Shown piece after piece: positions 29,475-34,470 of a stretch of 64,000 nt of DNA. The DNA comes from Alkalinema pantanalense (GTDB taxonomy: Bacteria; Cyanobacteriota; Cyanobacteriia; Leptolyngbyales; Leptolyngbyaceae). The notes below the pieces were generated by a model. It did not search any database. It was not told where the DNA came from and saw only the letters and a list, made by a program, of their open reading frames with translations. A program made the position numbers and the translations under genes. Position 1 is the stretch's first letter, and each line of letters opens with the position of its first letter. The stretch spans positions 1-64,000 of the forward strand of contig NZ_JBLZFX010000026.1 of assembly GCF_050753345.1 (NCBI RefSeq). Reading direction: 5' to 3'.

Positions 29475-29864
29475 ATGCTGAAACTGACCTACACCGAAGA
29501 TGGATTAACCTTAGAGCGGTTGGCGGGTGCGCTGGAAACCATTGTGACCCAGCGTGTCATCTTAGCAATGCGAGTCGGCCAAACGTTATCGATCGAACCC
29601 AGTCGGGCTTCTTTTCTGGTACCGATCGACCATGTGTTTTTTAACCATTTGGTGCAAGCTATCCACGAAGTGCAAGGTCAAGAGATCAGCGTTTGTGTGG
29701 TAGATGAGGATTTTGCAGAAGTTAGCCTCAAAGGTTGCTGGGTAGCTGCAACCCACGAAGCCCACGAAGGGATGTTAATTTGCACCCTGTCCGATCGGGT
29801 CGAGTTCTTCATCCACAAACTCTGGCAAGCCGACCCTCGAAATCTCTCTTCGATCGCTCAATAA
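29475..29864 (+). CDS. alr0857-like conserved cyanobacterial protein
   Basis: About 129 residues, starting at the ATG at 29475 where AAGGAG lies at a good distance. It resembles a cyanobacteria-specific family that I know as alr0857-like, with LKLTYTEDGLTLERL at the start, VILAMRVGQTLSIEPS in the middle and LSDRVEFFIHKLWQ near the end. No function is established. It lies after the HNH gene on the same strand, 180 bases away. Confidence 0.75.
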   Translation: MLKLTYTEDGLTLERLAGALETIVTQRVILAMRVGQTLSIEPSRASFLVPIDHVFFNHLVQAIHEVQGQEISVCVVDEDFAEVSLKGCWVAATHEAHEGMLICTLSDRVEFFIHKLWQADPRNLSSIAQ

Positions 29865-30251
29865 ATCTACGGTTGTGAATGTAATCAATAGCGCGATCGT
29901 CGTTACTAGAGTCGATGGGGAGTTGATCAGGTAGAGAACTTGATTGACTTCAATTCTCTCAACCTCGATCGAACATTAGATTATTCGCAAACTTCAACCT
30001 GCTGGGGATATGAATCACCATGTCTCCAGTAGATCATTCTGCCAATCTTGAAAATCCAAGACTGCGTTTTCAGCAAATGCCGAAATCTCTATTGCAGTAG
30101 ACCACGGAACGATCAGCATACTACAAGTAGATCACCGTTAAAGGGCGTTTATTTTGAGTAAATCAAAGCTGTCTAAATTATCTAGGAAGCTTGCATAATC
30201 AGTAGTCTGATTAACTCCCTCAAAAAAATCGAAAAAAAATTCCAAAACCCC
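29865..30251. other. Intergenic region before array promoter
   Basis: About 390 bases without a gene. It contains runs of CGATCG and an A-rich stretch (AAAAAAATCGAAAAAAAA near 30221-30240) just upstream of the promoter at 30252, similar to an UP-type element. No ORF of note. Confidence 0.4.
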
Positions 30252-30290
30252 TTGACACTTCCGAAAACCGCAATGTAGTATATGTAGTAT
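30252..30290 (+). promoter_or_regulatory. Promoter with tandem TGTAGTAT element, site 2
   Basis: TTGACA at 30252-30257, then 18 bases, then TAGTAT at 30276-30281 as a -10 candidate. The -10 is part of AATGTAGTATATGTAGTATC, in which TAGTA repeats at a 9-base interval. The mirror-image element with the same 9-base spacing lies in the promoter at 49178. It drives the small ORF at 30317 and probably the tRNA array. Confidence 0.65.
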
Positions 30291-30316
30291 CAGGAAAGCG
30301 AAAAGGAGCTAACACA

Positions 30317-30544
30317 ATGAAACGCTCAACCGCAGTCCTTCCATTCAAACCCACTCCTGGACAAGCATCTTCTACCTTGTCCCCAGAGCGACCGCTAACC
30401 TCAGGGCAATCACCCAGGCAAGCAGGAACTCAACCCACCGAGCAGGGTTTCCAAAAATCAAAACGGTTGAACCAAGAAAAAACAGCAGAAGCTTTTCGTC
30501 GAGTCGTAATGATTTACACATTAGAACGACATTGCTTCTTCTAG
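30317..30544 (+). CDS. Small hypothetical protein heading the tRNA array
   Basis: A 75-residue frame with a good ribosome binding site (AAAAGGAGC, 7 bases before ATG) 27 bases downstream of the promoter element. The first 45 residues are rich in Pro, Ser, Thr and Gln and probably disordered; the last 25 (KTAEAFRRVVMIYTLERHC) could form a helix. Unknown function. Its promoter element is shared with the HNH and Ro60-like loci, each of which also begins with a small ORF. Confidence 0.5.
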   Translation: MKRSTAVLPFKPTPGQASSTLSPERPLTSGQSPRQAGTQPTEQGFQKSKRLNQEKTAEAFRRVVMIYTLERHCFF

Positions 30545-30711
30545 AGAACGAAACAGCGCGATCGTATTGCGCAATCCATCTTTTAAATCTTTCCAACACT
30601 CTCCTGAACCTTGAAAACTCAATAAATTTAAATGCCACAATTTCTGAAGTGTGAATGATGAAGGCTGAAGTCGGAATTGATATCAAATTGATTGATCACT
30701 GCTACAGATCT

Positions 30712-30796
30712 GATCCCCCCTAGCCCCCCTTAATAAAGGGGGAATTAAGTCAAATTCTTTCAAAGTCCCCCTTATTAAGGGGGATTTAGGGGGATC
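30712..30796. repeat. MITE-like inverted repeat
   Basis: An 85-base palindromic element: TGATCCCCCCTAGCCCCCCT on the left mirrors AAGGGGGATTTAGGGGGATC on the right, with internal CCTTAATAAAGGGGG and CCCCCTTATTAAGGGGG sub-palindromes. This form (GATCCCCCTAAATCCCCCTT type ends) is common in cyanobacterial genomes as a miniature non-autonomous element. It lies between the small ORF and the first tRNA. Confidence 0.8.
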
Positions 30797-30877
30797 GTGA
30801 TGGGTTGCAATCGCAAGTTGATTTGGTATGACAAGTCCATTCAAACTTCTTGATTCCTTCTCGTTCATACTTTCTCT

Positions 30878-30950
30878 GGGGATGTAGCTTAGCGGCTAAA
30901 GCGCTTGTCTGTCGAACAAGAGATCGCGGGTTCGAATCCCGTCTTCCTCG
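30878..30950 (+). tRNA. trnD: tRNA-Asp(GTC)
   Basis: First tRNA of the array. Anticodon loop CTGTCGA between CTTGT and ACAAG; T loop TTCGAAT; discriminator G; CCA not encoded. One T-T mismatch in the acceptor stem. Confidence 0.93.
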
Positions 30951-31007
30951 CCTTGAGTCCAAAACGGTGTTGTTTTGCGTGTCTCGTTGCAACACCTAGA
31001 CTCCCCC

Positions 31008-31084
31008 AGCCTCGTGGACGAATAGAAAAGTCGCGCTGATTCTCAGTCAGCGAGAAGCGGGTGCAACTCCCGTCGGGGCTCCCA
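31008..31084 (+). tRNA. trnE: tRNA-Glu(CTC)
   Basis: Anticodon loop TTCTCAG in stem GCTGA/TCAGC. The T loop is TGCAACT, with G instead of U at position 55. CCA is encoded. The discriminator is C, unlike the usual G. Confidence 0.85.
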
Positions 31085-31089
31085 ATCCT

Positions 31090-31164
31090 ATCCAGGTAGC
31101 TAAGTAGTAAGGCAATGGTCTGCAAAACCATTCATCGTGGGTGCAATTCCCACTCTGGATTCCA
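31090..31164 (+). tRNA. trnC: tRNA-Cys(GCA)
   Basis: Anticodon loop CTGCAAA in stem ATGGT/ACCAT. T loop TGCAATT (G55). CCA encoded. Acceptor starts ATCCAGG. Confidence 0.87.
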
Positions 31165-31165
31165 A

Positions 31166-31240
31166 TGCAGTGTAGCTCAATAGCGGAGCAGCAAGCTCAT
31201 AACTTGACGGGTGTGGGTGCAATTCCCACCACTGCAACCA
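31166..31240 (+). tRNA. tRNA with CAT anticodon (Met or Ile2)
   Basis: Loop CTCATAA in a CAAG/CTTG stem. T loop TGCAATT (G55). Fully paired acceptor TGCAGTG/CACTGCA, so not an initiator. Whether it is elongator Met or a lysidine-type Ile tRNA cannot be told here. CCA encoded. Confidence 0.85.
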
Positions 31241-31241
31241 A

Positions 31242-31315
31242 GCCGGAATCGCGTAATGGTCTAAGCGCGTCGGTCTCCAAAACCGAAAGTCTGGGTTCGA
31301 ATCCTAGTTCCGGTG
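31242..31315 (+). tRNA. trnW: tRNA-Trp(CCA)
   Basis: Loop CTCCAAA in stem TCGGT/ACCGA, discriminator G, T loop TTCGAAT. CCA tail not encoded. Confidence 0.93.
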
Positions 31316-31339
31316 TGGGCTGTATAGCCCTGCAAAAGT

Positions 31340-31501
31340 GGCTCCGTGCCCTAAATCAAGAAGCCTACAAACTGGTAACAATTGATCTGAAAAATCAATG
31401 AGTTGGTTCGAATCCAACAGCCTCCACCAAATTGATTCATGCACTTGTTTCATTGGACAGGGAGGCTGAAAAAAAACAGCTTCTTAAACTTGCACGGAGC
31501 C
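31340..31501 (+). ncRNA. Y-like RNA A with tRNA-Phe-like hairpin
   Basis: Ends form stem GGCTCCGTGC (31340-31349) with GCACGGAGCC (31492-31501). After internal loop CCTAAATC / TAAACTT a second stem AAGAAGC with GCTTCTT follows. Inside are a hairpin with loop CTGAAAA (GAA, Phe anticodon), a T arm GTTGG/CCAAC with loop TTCGAAT, and AGCCTCC-ACCA pairing to GGAGGCT 38 bases later. A D stem is missing, so this is not a normal tRNA. The outer stems match three other elements here with compensatory changes. Interpreted as a bacterial Y RNA with a tRNA-like domain. It differs from B and C in the long loop closing its acceptor arm. Confidence 0.65.
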
Positions 31502-31509
31502 TCCAACCT

Positions 31510-31586
31510 GGTGCTGTAGACAAATTGGTAAAGTCACAGGGCTTTCAATCCTGGGTTTGCGGGTTCGATCCCCGTCAGCACTGCCA
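31510..31586 (+). tRNA. trnE: tRNA-Glu(TTC)
   Basis: Loop CTTTCAA in stem CAGGG/TCCTG; T loop TTCGATC; discriminator G; CCA encoded. Begins nine bases after Y-like RNA A. Confidence 0.93.
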
Positions 31587-31598
31587 AATTTTTAATCT

Positions 31599-31682
31599 GG
31601 GTCAGTATCCAAGTCTGGTTGAAGGAAACCGTCTGTAAAACGGATGCTCATTGCCGCGTAGGTTCGAATCCTACCTGACCTA
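31599..31682 (+). tRNA. trnY: tRNA-Tyr(GTA)
   Basis: Loop CTGTAAA; class II tRNA with a long variable arm (TGCTCATTGCCGC), as expected for bacterial Tyr. Discriminator A. CCA not encoded. Confidence 0.92.
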
Positions 31683-31710
31683 TCGGTGGTTGTGGCCATC
31701 GAAATTGAGT

Positions 31711-31793
31711 GGAGAATAAATCGATCGGGCGATCGGCGCTGTTTGCTAAACAGATGGGGTTAGTTGCCTGTGGTTCGAGTCCACTGTTCTCCG
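31711..31793 (+). tRNA. trnS: tRNA-Ser(GCT)
   Basis: Loop TTGCTAA in stem CTGT/ACAG; long variable arm; acceptor GGAGAAT/GTTCTCC; discriminator G. Confidence 0.92.
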
Positions 31794-31797
31794 CCTT

Positions 31798-31871
31798 GAG
31801 AATGTGGTGTAGTTGGATAACACGTTGGTCTACGAAACCAAAGACCGTAGGTTCAAGCCCTACCATTCTCG
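31798..31871 (+). tRNA. trnR: tRNA-Arg(ACG)
   Basis: Loop CTACGAA in stem TTGGT/ACCAA. A34 would need deamination to inosine to read CGN codons. T loop TTCAAGC. Confidence 0.92.
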
Positions 31872-31910
31872 TTGTTAGGAATGTTGCTCCTTGCATTTCT
31901 AACATGATTT

Positions 31911-31984
31911 CCCCCGGTAGCTCAGTTGGTAGTAGCGCCTGTCTGAAGAACAGGAGGTCGTCGGATCGAGACCGACCTGGGGGG
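31911..31984 (+). tRNA. trnF: tRNA-Phe(GAA)
   Basis: Loop CTGAAGA in stem CCTGT/ACAGG. Acceptor starts with a C1-G72 pair (CCCCCGG/CTGGGGG), unusual for Phe. The T loop is ATCGAGA, with A at position 54 and not U. Confidence 0.85.
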
Positions 31985-32006
31985 CTGGGTTATTAAACCC
32001 ATGTAT

Positions 32007-32078
32007 TGCCTTGTAGCTCAATGGTGGAGCGAGCGGCTGTTAACCGCGCGGTTGTGGGTTCGAGTCCCACCGAGGCAG
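32007..32078 (+). tRNA. trnN: tRNA-Asn(GTT)
   Basis: Loop CTGTTAA in a GCGG/CCGC stem, discriminator G, T loop TTCGAGT. Confidence 0.93.
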
Positions 32079-32083
32079 CCTAC

Positions 32084-32158
32084 TGGGGTATGGCTTAATG
32101 GTAAAGCACTCGGCTGATAACCGAGCGATCGTTGGTTCGATTCCAACTACCCCAACCA
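32084..32158 (+). tRNA. trnI: tRNA-Ile(GAT), copy 1
   Basis: Loop CTGATAA in stem CTCGG/CCGAG; acceptor TGGGGTA/TACCCCA; CCA encoded. Nearly the same as the next tRNA up to the anticodon stem. Confidence 0.93.
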
Positions 32159-32168
32159 TTCATTCTAT

Positions 32169-32267
32169 TGGGGTGTGGCTTAATGGTAAAGCACTCGGCT
32201 GATAACCGAGCGTTCGCGCTAGCGTTGCGTCAGCAAATCGCAAGTTCGATTCTTGCTACCCCAACCA
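32169..32267 (+). tRNA. trnI: tRNA-Ile(GAT), copy 2, variable region enlarged by repeat
   Basis: Same body as copy 1, but the variable region is about 28 bases instead of five: it contains TTCGCGCTAGCGTTGCG, related in reverse orientation to the repeat found in two T loops of this array. T arm GCAAG/CTTGC intact. CCA encoded. It could still fold as a tRNA. Confidence 0.85.
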
Positions 32268-32272
32268 TTCAT

Positions 32273-32346
32273 TGCCGGATCGACTAATGGCAGGTCGCAG
32301 TGCTCTGAACACTGAAATGTAGGTTCGACCCCTACTCTGGCAACCA
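32273..32346 (+). tRNA. trnQ: tRNA-Gln(CTG)
   Basis: Loop CTCTGAA in stem CAGTG/CACTG; acceptor TGCCGGA/TCTGGCA; CCA encoded. Confidence 0.92.
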
Positions 32347-32349
32347 AAT

Positions 32350-32420
32350 AGCCTTGTGGTGTAATGGGAACATCCTTCGCTTTGAACGAAGAGAACTAGG
32401 TTCGATACCTGGCGAGGCTG
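32350..32420 (+). tRNA. trnQ: tRNA-Gln(TTG)
   Basis: Loop CTTTGAA in stem CTTCG/CGAAG; acceptor AGCCTTG/CGAGGCT; discriminator G. Confidence 0.92.
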
Positions 32421-32469
32421 TCGGGGGGATAGACGCTTGTAGAAAAACAACACTAGCCTCCTGTTATTT

Positions 32470-32542
32470 GCCCTTGTGACGGAACAGAATACGTACTGCG
32501 CTTAGAACGCAGGTTTTGCAGGTGCAAGTCCTGTCAAGGGTA
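32470..32542 (+). tRNA. trnL: tRNA-Leu(TAG), short variable loop
   Basis: Loop CTTAGAA in stem CTGCG/CGCAG. The variable loop is only GTTTT, whereas Leu tRNAs normally have a long arm. T loop TGCAAGT (G55). Confidence 0.87.
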
Positions 32543-32565
32543 CTGGGTCATTGACCCCCACTAAA

Positions 32566-32639
32566 GCTCCTGTGGCGAAACGGAAAACGCAGCTAGCTCA
32601 AACCTAGTGTAATTGTGAGTTCGACTCTCACCAGGAGTA
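32566..32639 (+). tRNA. trnL: tRNA-Leu(CAA), short variable loop
   Basis: Loop CTCAAAC in stem CTAG/CTAG; variable loop about six bases (TGTAAT). Acceptor GCTCCTG/CAGGAGT. Confidence 0.87.
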
Positions 32640-32685
32640 TGGGAAGTGTGAGTACAGTTCATCGCGCGATCGTACTTCCCTGCAA

Positions 32686-32760
32686 ACTCTCGTAGCCCAA
32701 TCGGCAGAGGCGACAGTTTTAAGAACAGTCTATGTATCGGTTCAAGTCCGATCGAGAGTA
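32686..32760 (+). tRNA. trnL: tRNA-Leu(TAA), copy 1
   Basis: Loop TTTAAGA with stem ACAGT/ACAGT containing one A-A mismatch; acceptor ACTCTCG/CGAGAGT. Short variable loop. The weak anticodon stem leaves a little doubt about the anticodon register. Confidence 0.8.
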
Positions 32761-32768
32761 CCCAATAT

Positions 32769-32844
32769 CGGGATGTAATTCAGCGGCCAGAAGCCTTGGT
32801 TTGGGGCCAAGGAGTCGCAGGTTCGAATCCTGCCATCCCGACCA
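32769..32844 (+). tRNA. trnP: tRNA-Pro(TGG)
   Basis: Loop TTTGGGG in stem CTTGG/CCAAG; acceptor CGGGATG/CATCCCG with the C1-G72 pair typical of Pro; CCA encoded. Confidence 0.94.
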
Positions 32845-32847
32845 TTT

Positions 32848-32920
32848 GCCCTTGTGACGGAACGGTATACGTACTGTGCTCAGAACGCAGGTTTTGCAGG
32901 TTCGAATCCTGTCAAGGGTA
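32848..32920 (+). tRNA. trnL: tRNA-Leu(CAG), short variable loop
   Basis: Loop CTCAGAA in stem CTGTG/CGCAG. Body nearly identical to the Leu(TAG) tRNA at 32470, indicating duplication and anticodon change. Variable loop GTTTT. T loop TTCGAAT. Confidence 0.88.
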
Positions 32921-32955
32921 CTGGGGAATTCCCAAGTGGTTCTTCCCAAATTAAT

Positions 32956-33056
32956 GCTCCTGTGGCGGAACGGTAGACGCGCTAGGTCGAGAACTTAGAT
33001 GCTATGGGTATCTGCTTTGCAGACGCTAACGCGAACAAATCCCATCGGGAGTACCA
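32956..33056 (+). tRNA. trnL: tRNA-Leu(GAG) with repeat inserted in T loop
   Basis: Stem CTAGG/CTTAG with loop TCGAGAA, giving GAG but with C at position 33, where U is nearly invariant. The T loop is expanded to about 32 bases by TCTGCTTTGCAGACGCTAAC and following GCGAA; T stem ATGGG/CCCAT is intact. CCA encoded. Function doubtful. Confidence 0.75.
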
Positions 33057-33061
33057 AATCT

Positions 33062-33136
33062 GAGTCGTTGGCAGAGCGGTTATGCAACCGGCTTTTAACC
33101 GGTATTATCTGGGTTCGACCCCCAGGCGACTCCCCA
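33062..33136 (+). tRNA. trnK: tRNA-Lys(TTT)
   Basis: Loop CTTTTAA in stem ACCGG/CCGGT; acceptor GAGTCGT/GCGACTC; discriminator C followed by encoded CCA. Lys usually has discriminator A. Confidence 0.87.
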
Positions 33137-33140
33137 TTTA

Positions 33141-33215
33141 GCCCCTGTAACCCAATTGGTAAGAGGTGCCAAACTTAAAATTTGGATGTTGTGGGTTCGA
33201 GTCCCACTAGGGGTA
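33141..33215 (+). tRNA. trnL: tRNA-Leu(TAA), copy 2
   Basis: Loop CTTAAAA in a perfect stem CCAAA/TTTGG; variable loop ATGTT (five bases); acceptor GCCCCTG/TAGGGGT. No group I intron, unlike the standard cyanobacterial Leu(UAA) gene. Confidence 0.9.
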
Positions 33216-33216
33216 T

Positions 33217-33294
33217 CGCGGAGATAGAACTACGGTGCGCTCGGCAGTCTCATAAGCTGTCATCTACCAGGTTCAACTCCTGGCTCCGCAACCA
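33217..33294 (+). tRNA. trnfM: Initiator-like tRNA-Met(CAT)
   Basis: Loop CTCATAA; the acceptor CGCGGAG/CTCCGCA leaves a C1-A72 mismatch, the mark of bacterial initiator tRNA. CCA encoded. The anticodon stem has G-U pairs in place of the usual GGG/CCC run, so initiation activity is uncertain. Confidence 0.82.
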
Positions 33295-33299
33295 ATCAT

Positions 33300-33373
33300 G
33301 CTGGTGTAGCTCAACTTGGCAGAGCGGCTGTCTTGTAAACAGCGGGTTGCAGGTTCAATTCCTGTCTCCAGCT
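33300..33373 (+). tRNA. trnT: tRNA-Thr(TGT)
   Basis: Loop CTTGTAA in stem GCTGT/ACAGC; acceptor GCTGGTG/CTCCAGC with one T-T mismatch; T loop TTCAATT. Confidence 0.92.
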
Positions 33374-33402
33374 CCTTAGTTTATATTATTCAGGGTAAAA
33401 CT

Positions 33403-33495
33403 ATGCTTTCTACTATTGTAATCCTAGGCTTTTTCGCTAGCATTCCGAGTCTTTATATCGTGCTGCTCAATCATTTGTTTGAAAAGCCTTCTTAG
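33403..33495 (+). CDS. Small single-helix membrane ORF inside tRNA array
   Basis: A 30-residue frame starting MLSTIVILGFFASIP and continuing SLYIVLLNHLFEKPS, which reads as one membrane helix with a short charged tail. CAGGG lies ahead of the ATG. It occupies the only large gap (about 140 bases) in the array. I do not recognise it as one of the small photosystem or cytochrome subunits. It may be a membrane micropeptide such as a toxin, or chance. Confidence 0.4.
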   Translation: MLSTIVILGFFASIPSLYIVLLNHLFEKPS

Positions 33496-33512
33496 AATGA
33501 CATCGGTTATTC

Positions 33513-33585
33513 GCGATCGTGGTGTAATGGACAAGCATATGGGTCTTCCAAACCTTTGGTACGAGTTCGAATCTCGTCGATCGCT
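33513..33585 (+). tRNA. trnG: tRNA-Gly(TCC)
   Basis: Loop CTTCCAA; acceptor GCGATCG/CGATCGC is itself close to the HIP1 palindrome; T loop TTCGAAT; discriminator T. Confidence 0.91.
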
Positions 33586-33613
33586 TAGCAAATCATTGTG
33601 GTTTGCTGCCAAT

Positions 33614-33685
33614 GCGGATGTGGTGTAGTCGGTAACATCGAGGCGTGCCAAGTCTTAGTCACGGGTTCAAATCCCGTCTTCCGCT
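33614..33685 (+). tRNA. trnG: tRNA-Gly(GCC)
   Basis: Loop GTGCCAA in a stem GAGGC/GTCTT with two G-U pairs; acceptor GCGGATG/CTTCCGC with one T-T mismatch; T loop TTCAAAT. Confidence 0.88.
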
Positions 33686-33690
33686 CTCGT

Positions 33691-33765
33691 CGCCCTGTAG
33701 CTCAACAGTGGAGCAAGTGTCTTACAAACACGAGGTTGTAGGTGCAAATCCTACCGGGGTGACCA
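33691..33765 (+). tRNA. trnV: tRNA-Val(TAC)
   Basis: Loop CTTACAA in stem GTGT/ACAC; T loop TGCAAAT (G55); acceptor CGCCCTG/CGGGGTG beginning with C1-G72; CCA encoded. Confidence 0.86.
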
Positions 33766-33771
33766 AACTTT

Positions 33772-33870
33772 GGGATTGTAGCTCAATCGGAAGAGCATCG
33801 GTCTTCGGAACCGAGGGTTGTGGGTATCTGCTAACGCAGACGCTAACGCGAACAAGTCCTACCAATCTCG
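33772..33870 (+). tRNA. trnR: tRNA-Arg(TCG) with repeat inserted in T loop
   Basis: Loop CTTCGGA in stem TCGGT/ACCGA. T stem GTGGG/CCTAC encloses a loop of about 33 bases containing TCTGCTAACGCAGACGCTAA, at exactly the same T-loop position as the insertion in Leu(GAG). Function doubtful. Confidence 0.8.
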
Positions 33871-33876
33871 CTGTGT

Positions 33877-33953
33877 GGGAATGTAGCTCAATGGATGAGA
33901 GCAAGGAGCTTCTACCTCCTAGGTTGTGGGTTCGAGTCCTACCATTCCTGCCA
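33877..33953 (+). tRNA. trnR: tRNA-Arg(TCT)
   Basis: Loop CTTCTAC in stem AGGAG/CTCCT; acceptor GGGAATG/CATTCCT; discriminator G; CCA encoded. Confidence 0.91.
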
Positions 33954-33958
33954 AATCT

Positions 33959-34032
33959 GGGTTTGTAGCTCTAACTGGGAGAGCGCCTGTCTTGCAAACA
34001 GGAGGTTGCGGGTTCAAATCCCGCCAGATCCA
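33959..34032 (+). tRNA. trnA: tRNA-Ala(TGC), copy 1
   Basis: Loop CTTGCAA in stem CCTGT/ACAGG; acceptor GGGTTTG/CAGATCC lacks the G3-U70 pair position in its standard surroundings (it has G3-U70 as G-T). Discriminator A. Confidence 0.9.
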
Positions 34033-34036
34033 CCTT

Positions 34037-34110
34037 GGGGCTGTAACTCAATTTGGAAGAGTATCTGTCTTGCACACAGAAGGTTAGGGGTTCGAGTCCC
34101 CTCAGTTCCA
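34037..34110 (+). tRNA. trnA: tRNA-Ala(TGC), copy 2
   Basis: Loop CTTGCAC in stem TCTGT/ACAGA; acceptor GGGGCTG/CAGTTCC with G-U at position 3-70, the alanine identity pair; discriminator A. Confidence 0.9.
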
Positions 34111-34112
34111 CT

Positions 34113-34189
34113 GTGACTGAATCCGAAGCGGTCGAGGAGCTAGTTTGTGAATCTAGTGTTAGCGAGTTCGAGTCTCGTCAGTCACCCCA
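34113..34189 (+). tRNA. trnH: tRNA-His(GTG)
   Basis: Loop TTGTGAA; acceptor GTGACTG/CAGTCAC; discriminator C as required for His; CCA encoded. The base before position 1 is T, not the G-1 that bacterial His genes normally encode. Confidence 0.88.
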
Positions 34190-34192
34190 AAT

Positions 34193-34276
34193 GGAAGCTA
34201 CTGCTAATGGTTTAGCGATCTGTCTCGAAAACAGAAGTATAGCAGCGCTATAGGAGTTCGATTCTTCTAGCTTCCG
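34193..34276 (+). tRNA. trnS: tRNA-Ser(CGA)
   Basis: Loop CTCGAAA in stem TCTGT/ACAGA; long variable arm TATAGCAGCGCTATA forms its own hairpin; acceptor GGAAGCT/AGCTTCC; discriminator G. Confidence 0.93.
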
Positions 34277-34280
34277 CCTT

Positions 34281-34362
34281 GGAGAGTACGGCCAATGGTT
34301 GGCAAATCGTCTTGAAAACGATCGCAGTTCTGAACTTGGGGGTTCAATTCCTCTACTCTCCG
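34281..34362 (+). tRNA. trnS: tRNA-Ser(TGA)
   Basis: Loop CTTGAAA in stem ATCGT/ACGAT; long variable arm GCAGTTCTGAACTTG; acceptor GGAGAGT/ACTCTCC; discriminator G. Confidence 0.93.
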
Positions 34363-34470
34363 CTAGCTATCTCTGCATAAGCCACGGCTGATGGGAGAGA
34401 TAGTGAATTATGCGAATTCGGTGTATTTAAAAATCAATTTCGCCCCTTGAAACGTGTGAAGGAGCCACCC

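Noticed and set aside
33403..33495. Known small photosystem or cytochrome b6f subunit
   Set aside because: The peptide does not match the Pet, Psa or Psb small-subunit sequences that I remember.
30889..34253. Many short ORFs on both strands across the tRNA array
   Set aside because: They are read through tRNA and Y-like RNA genes, have no ribosome binding sites, and repeat tRNA-derived peptide fragments.
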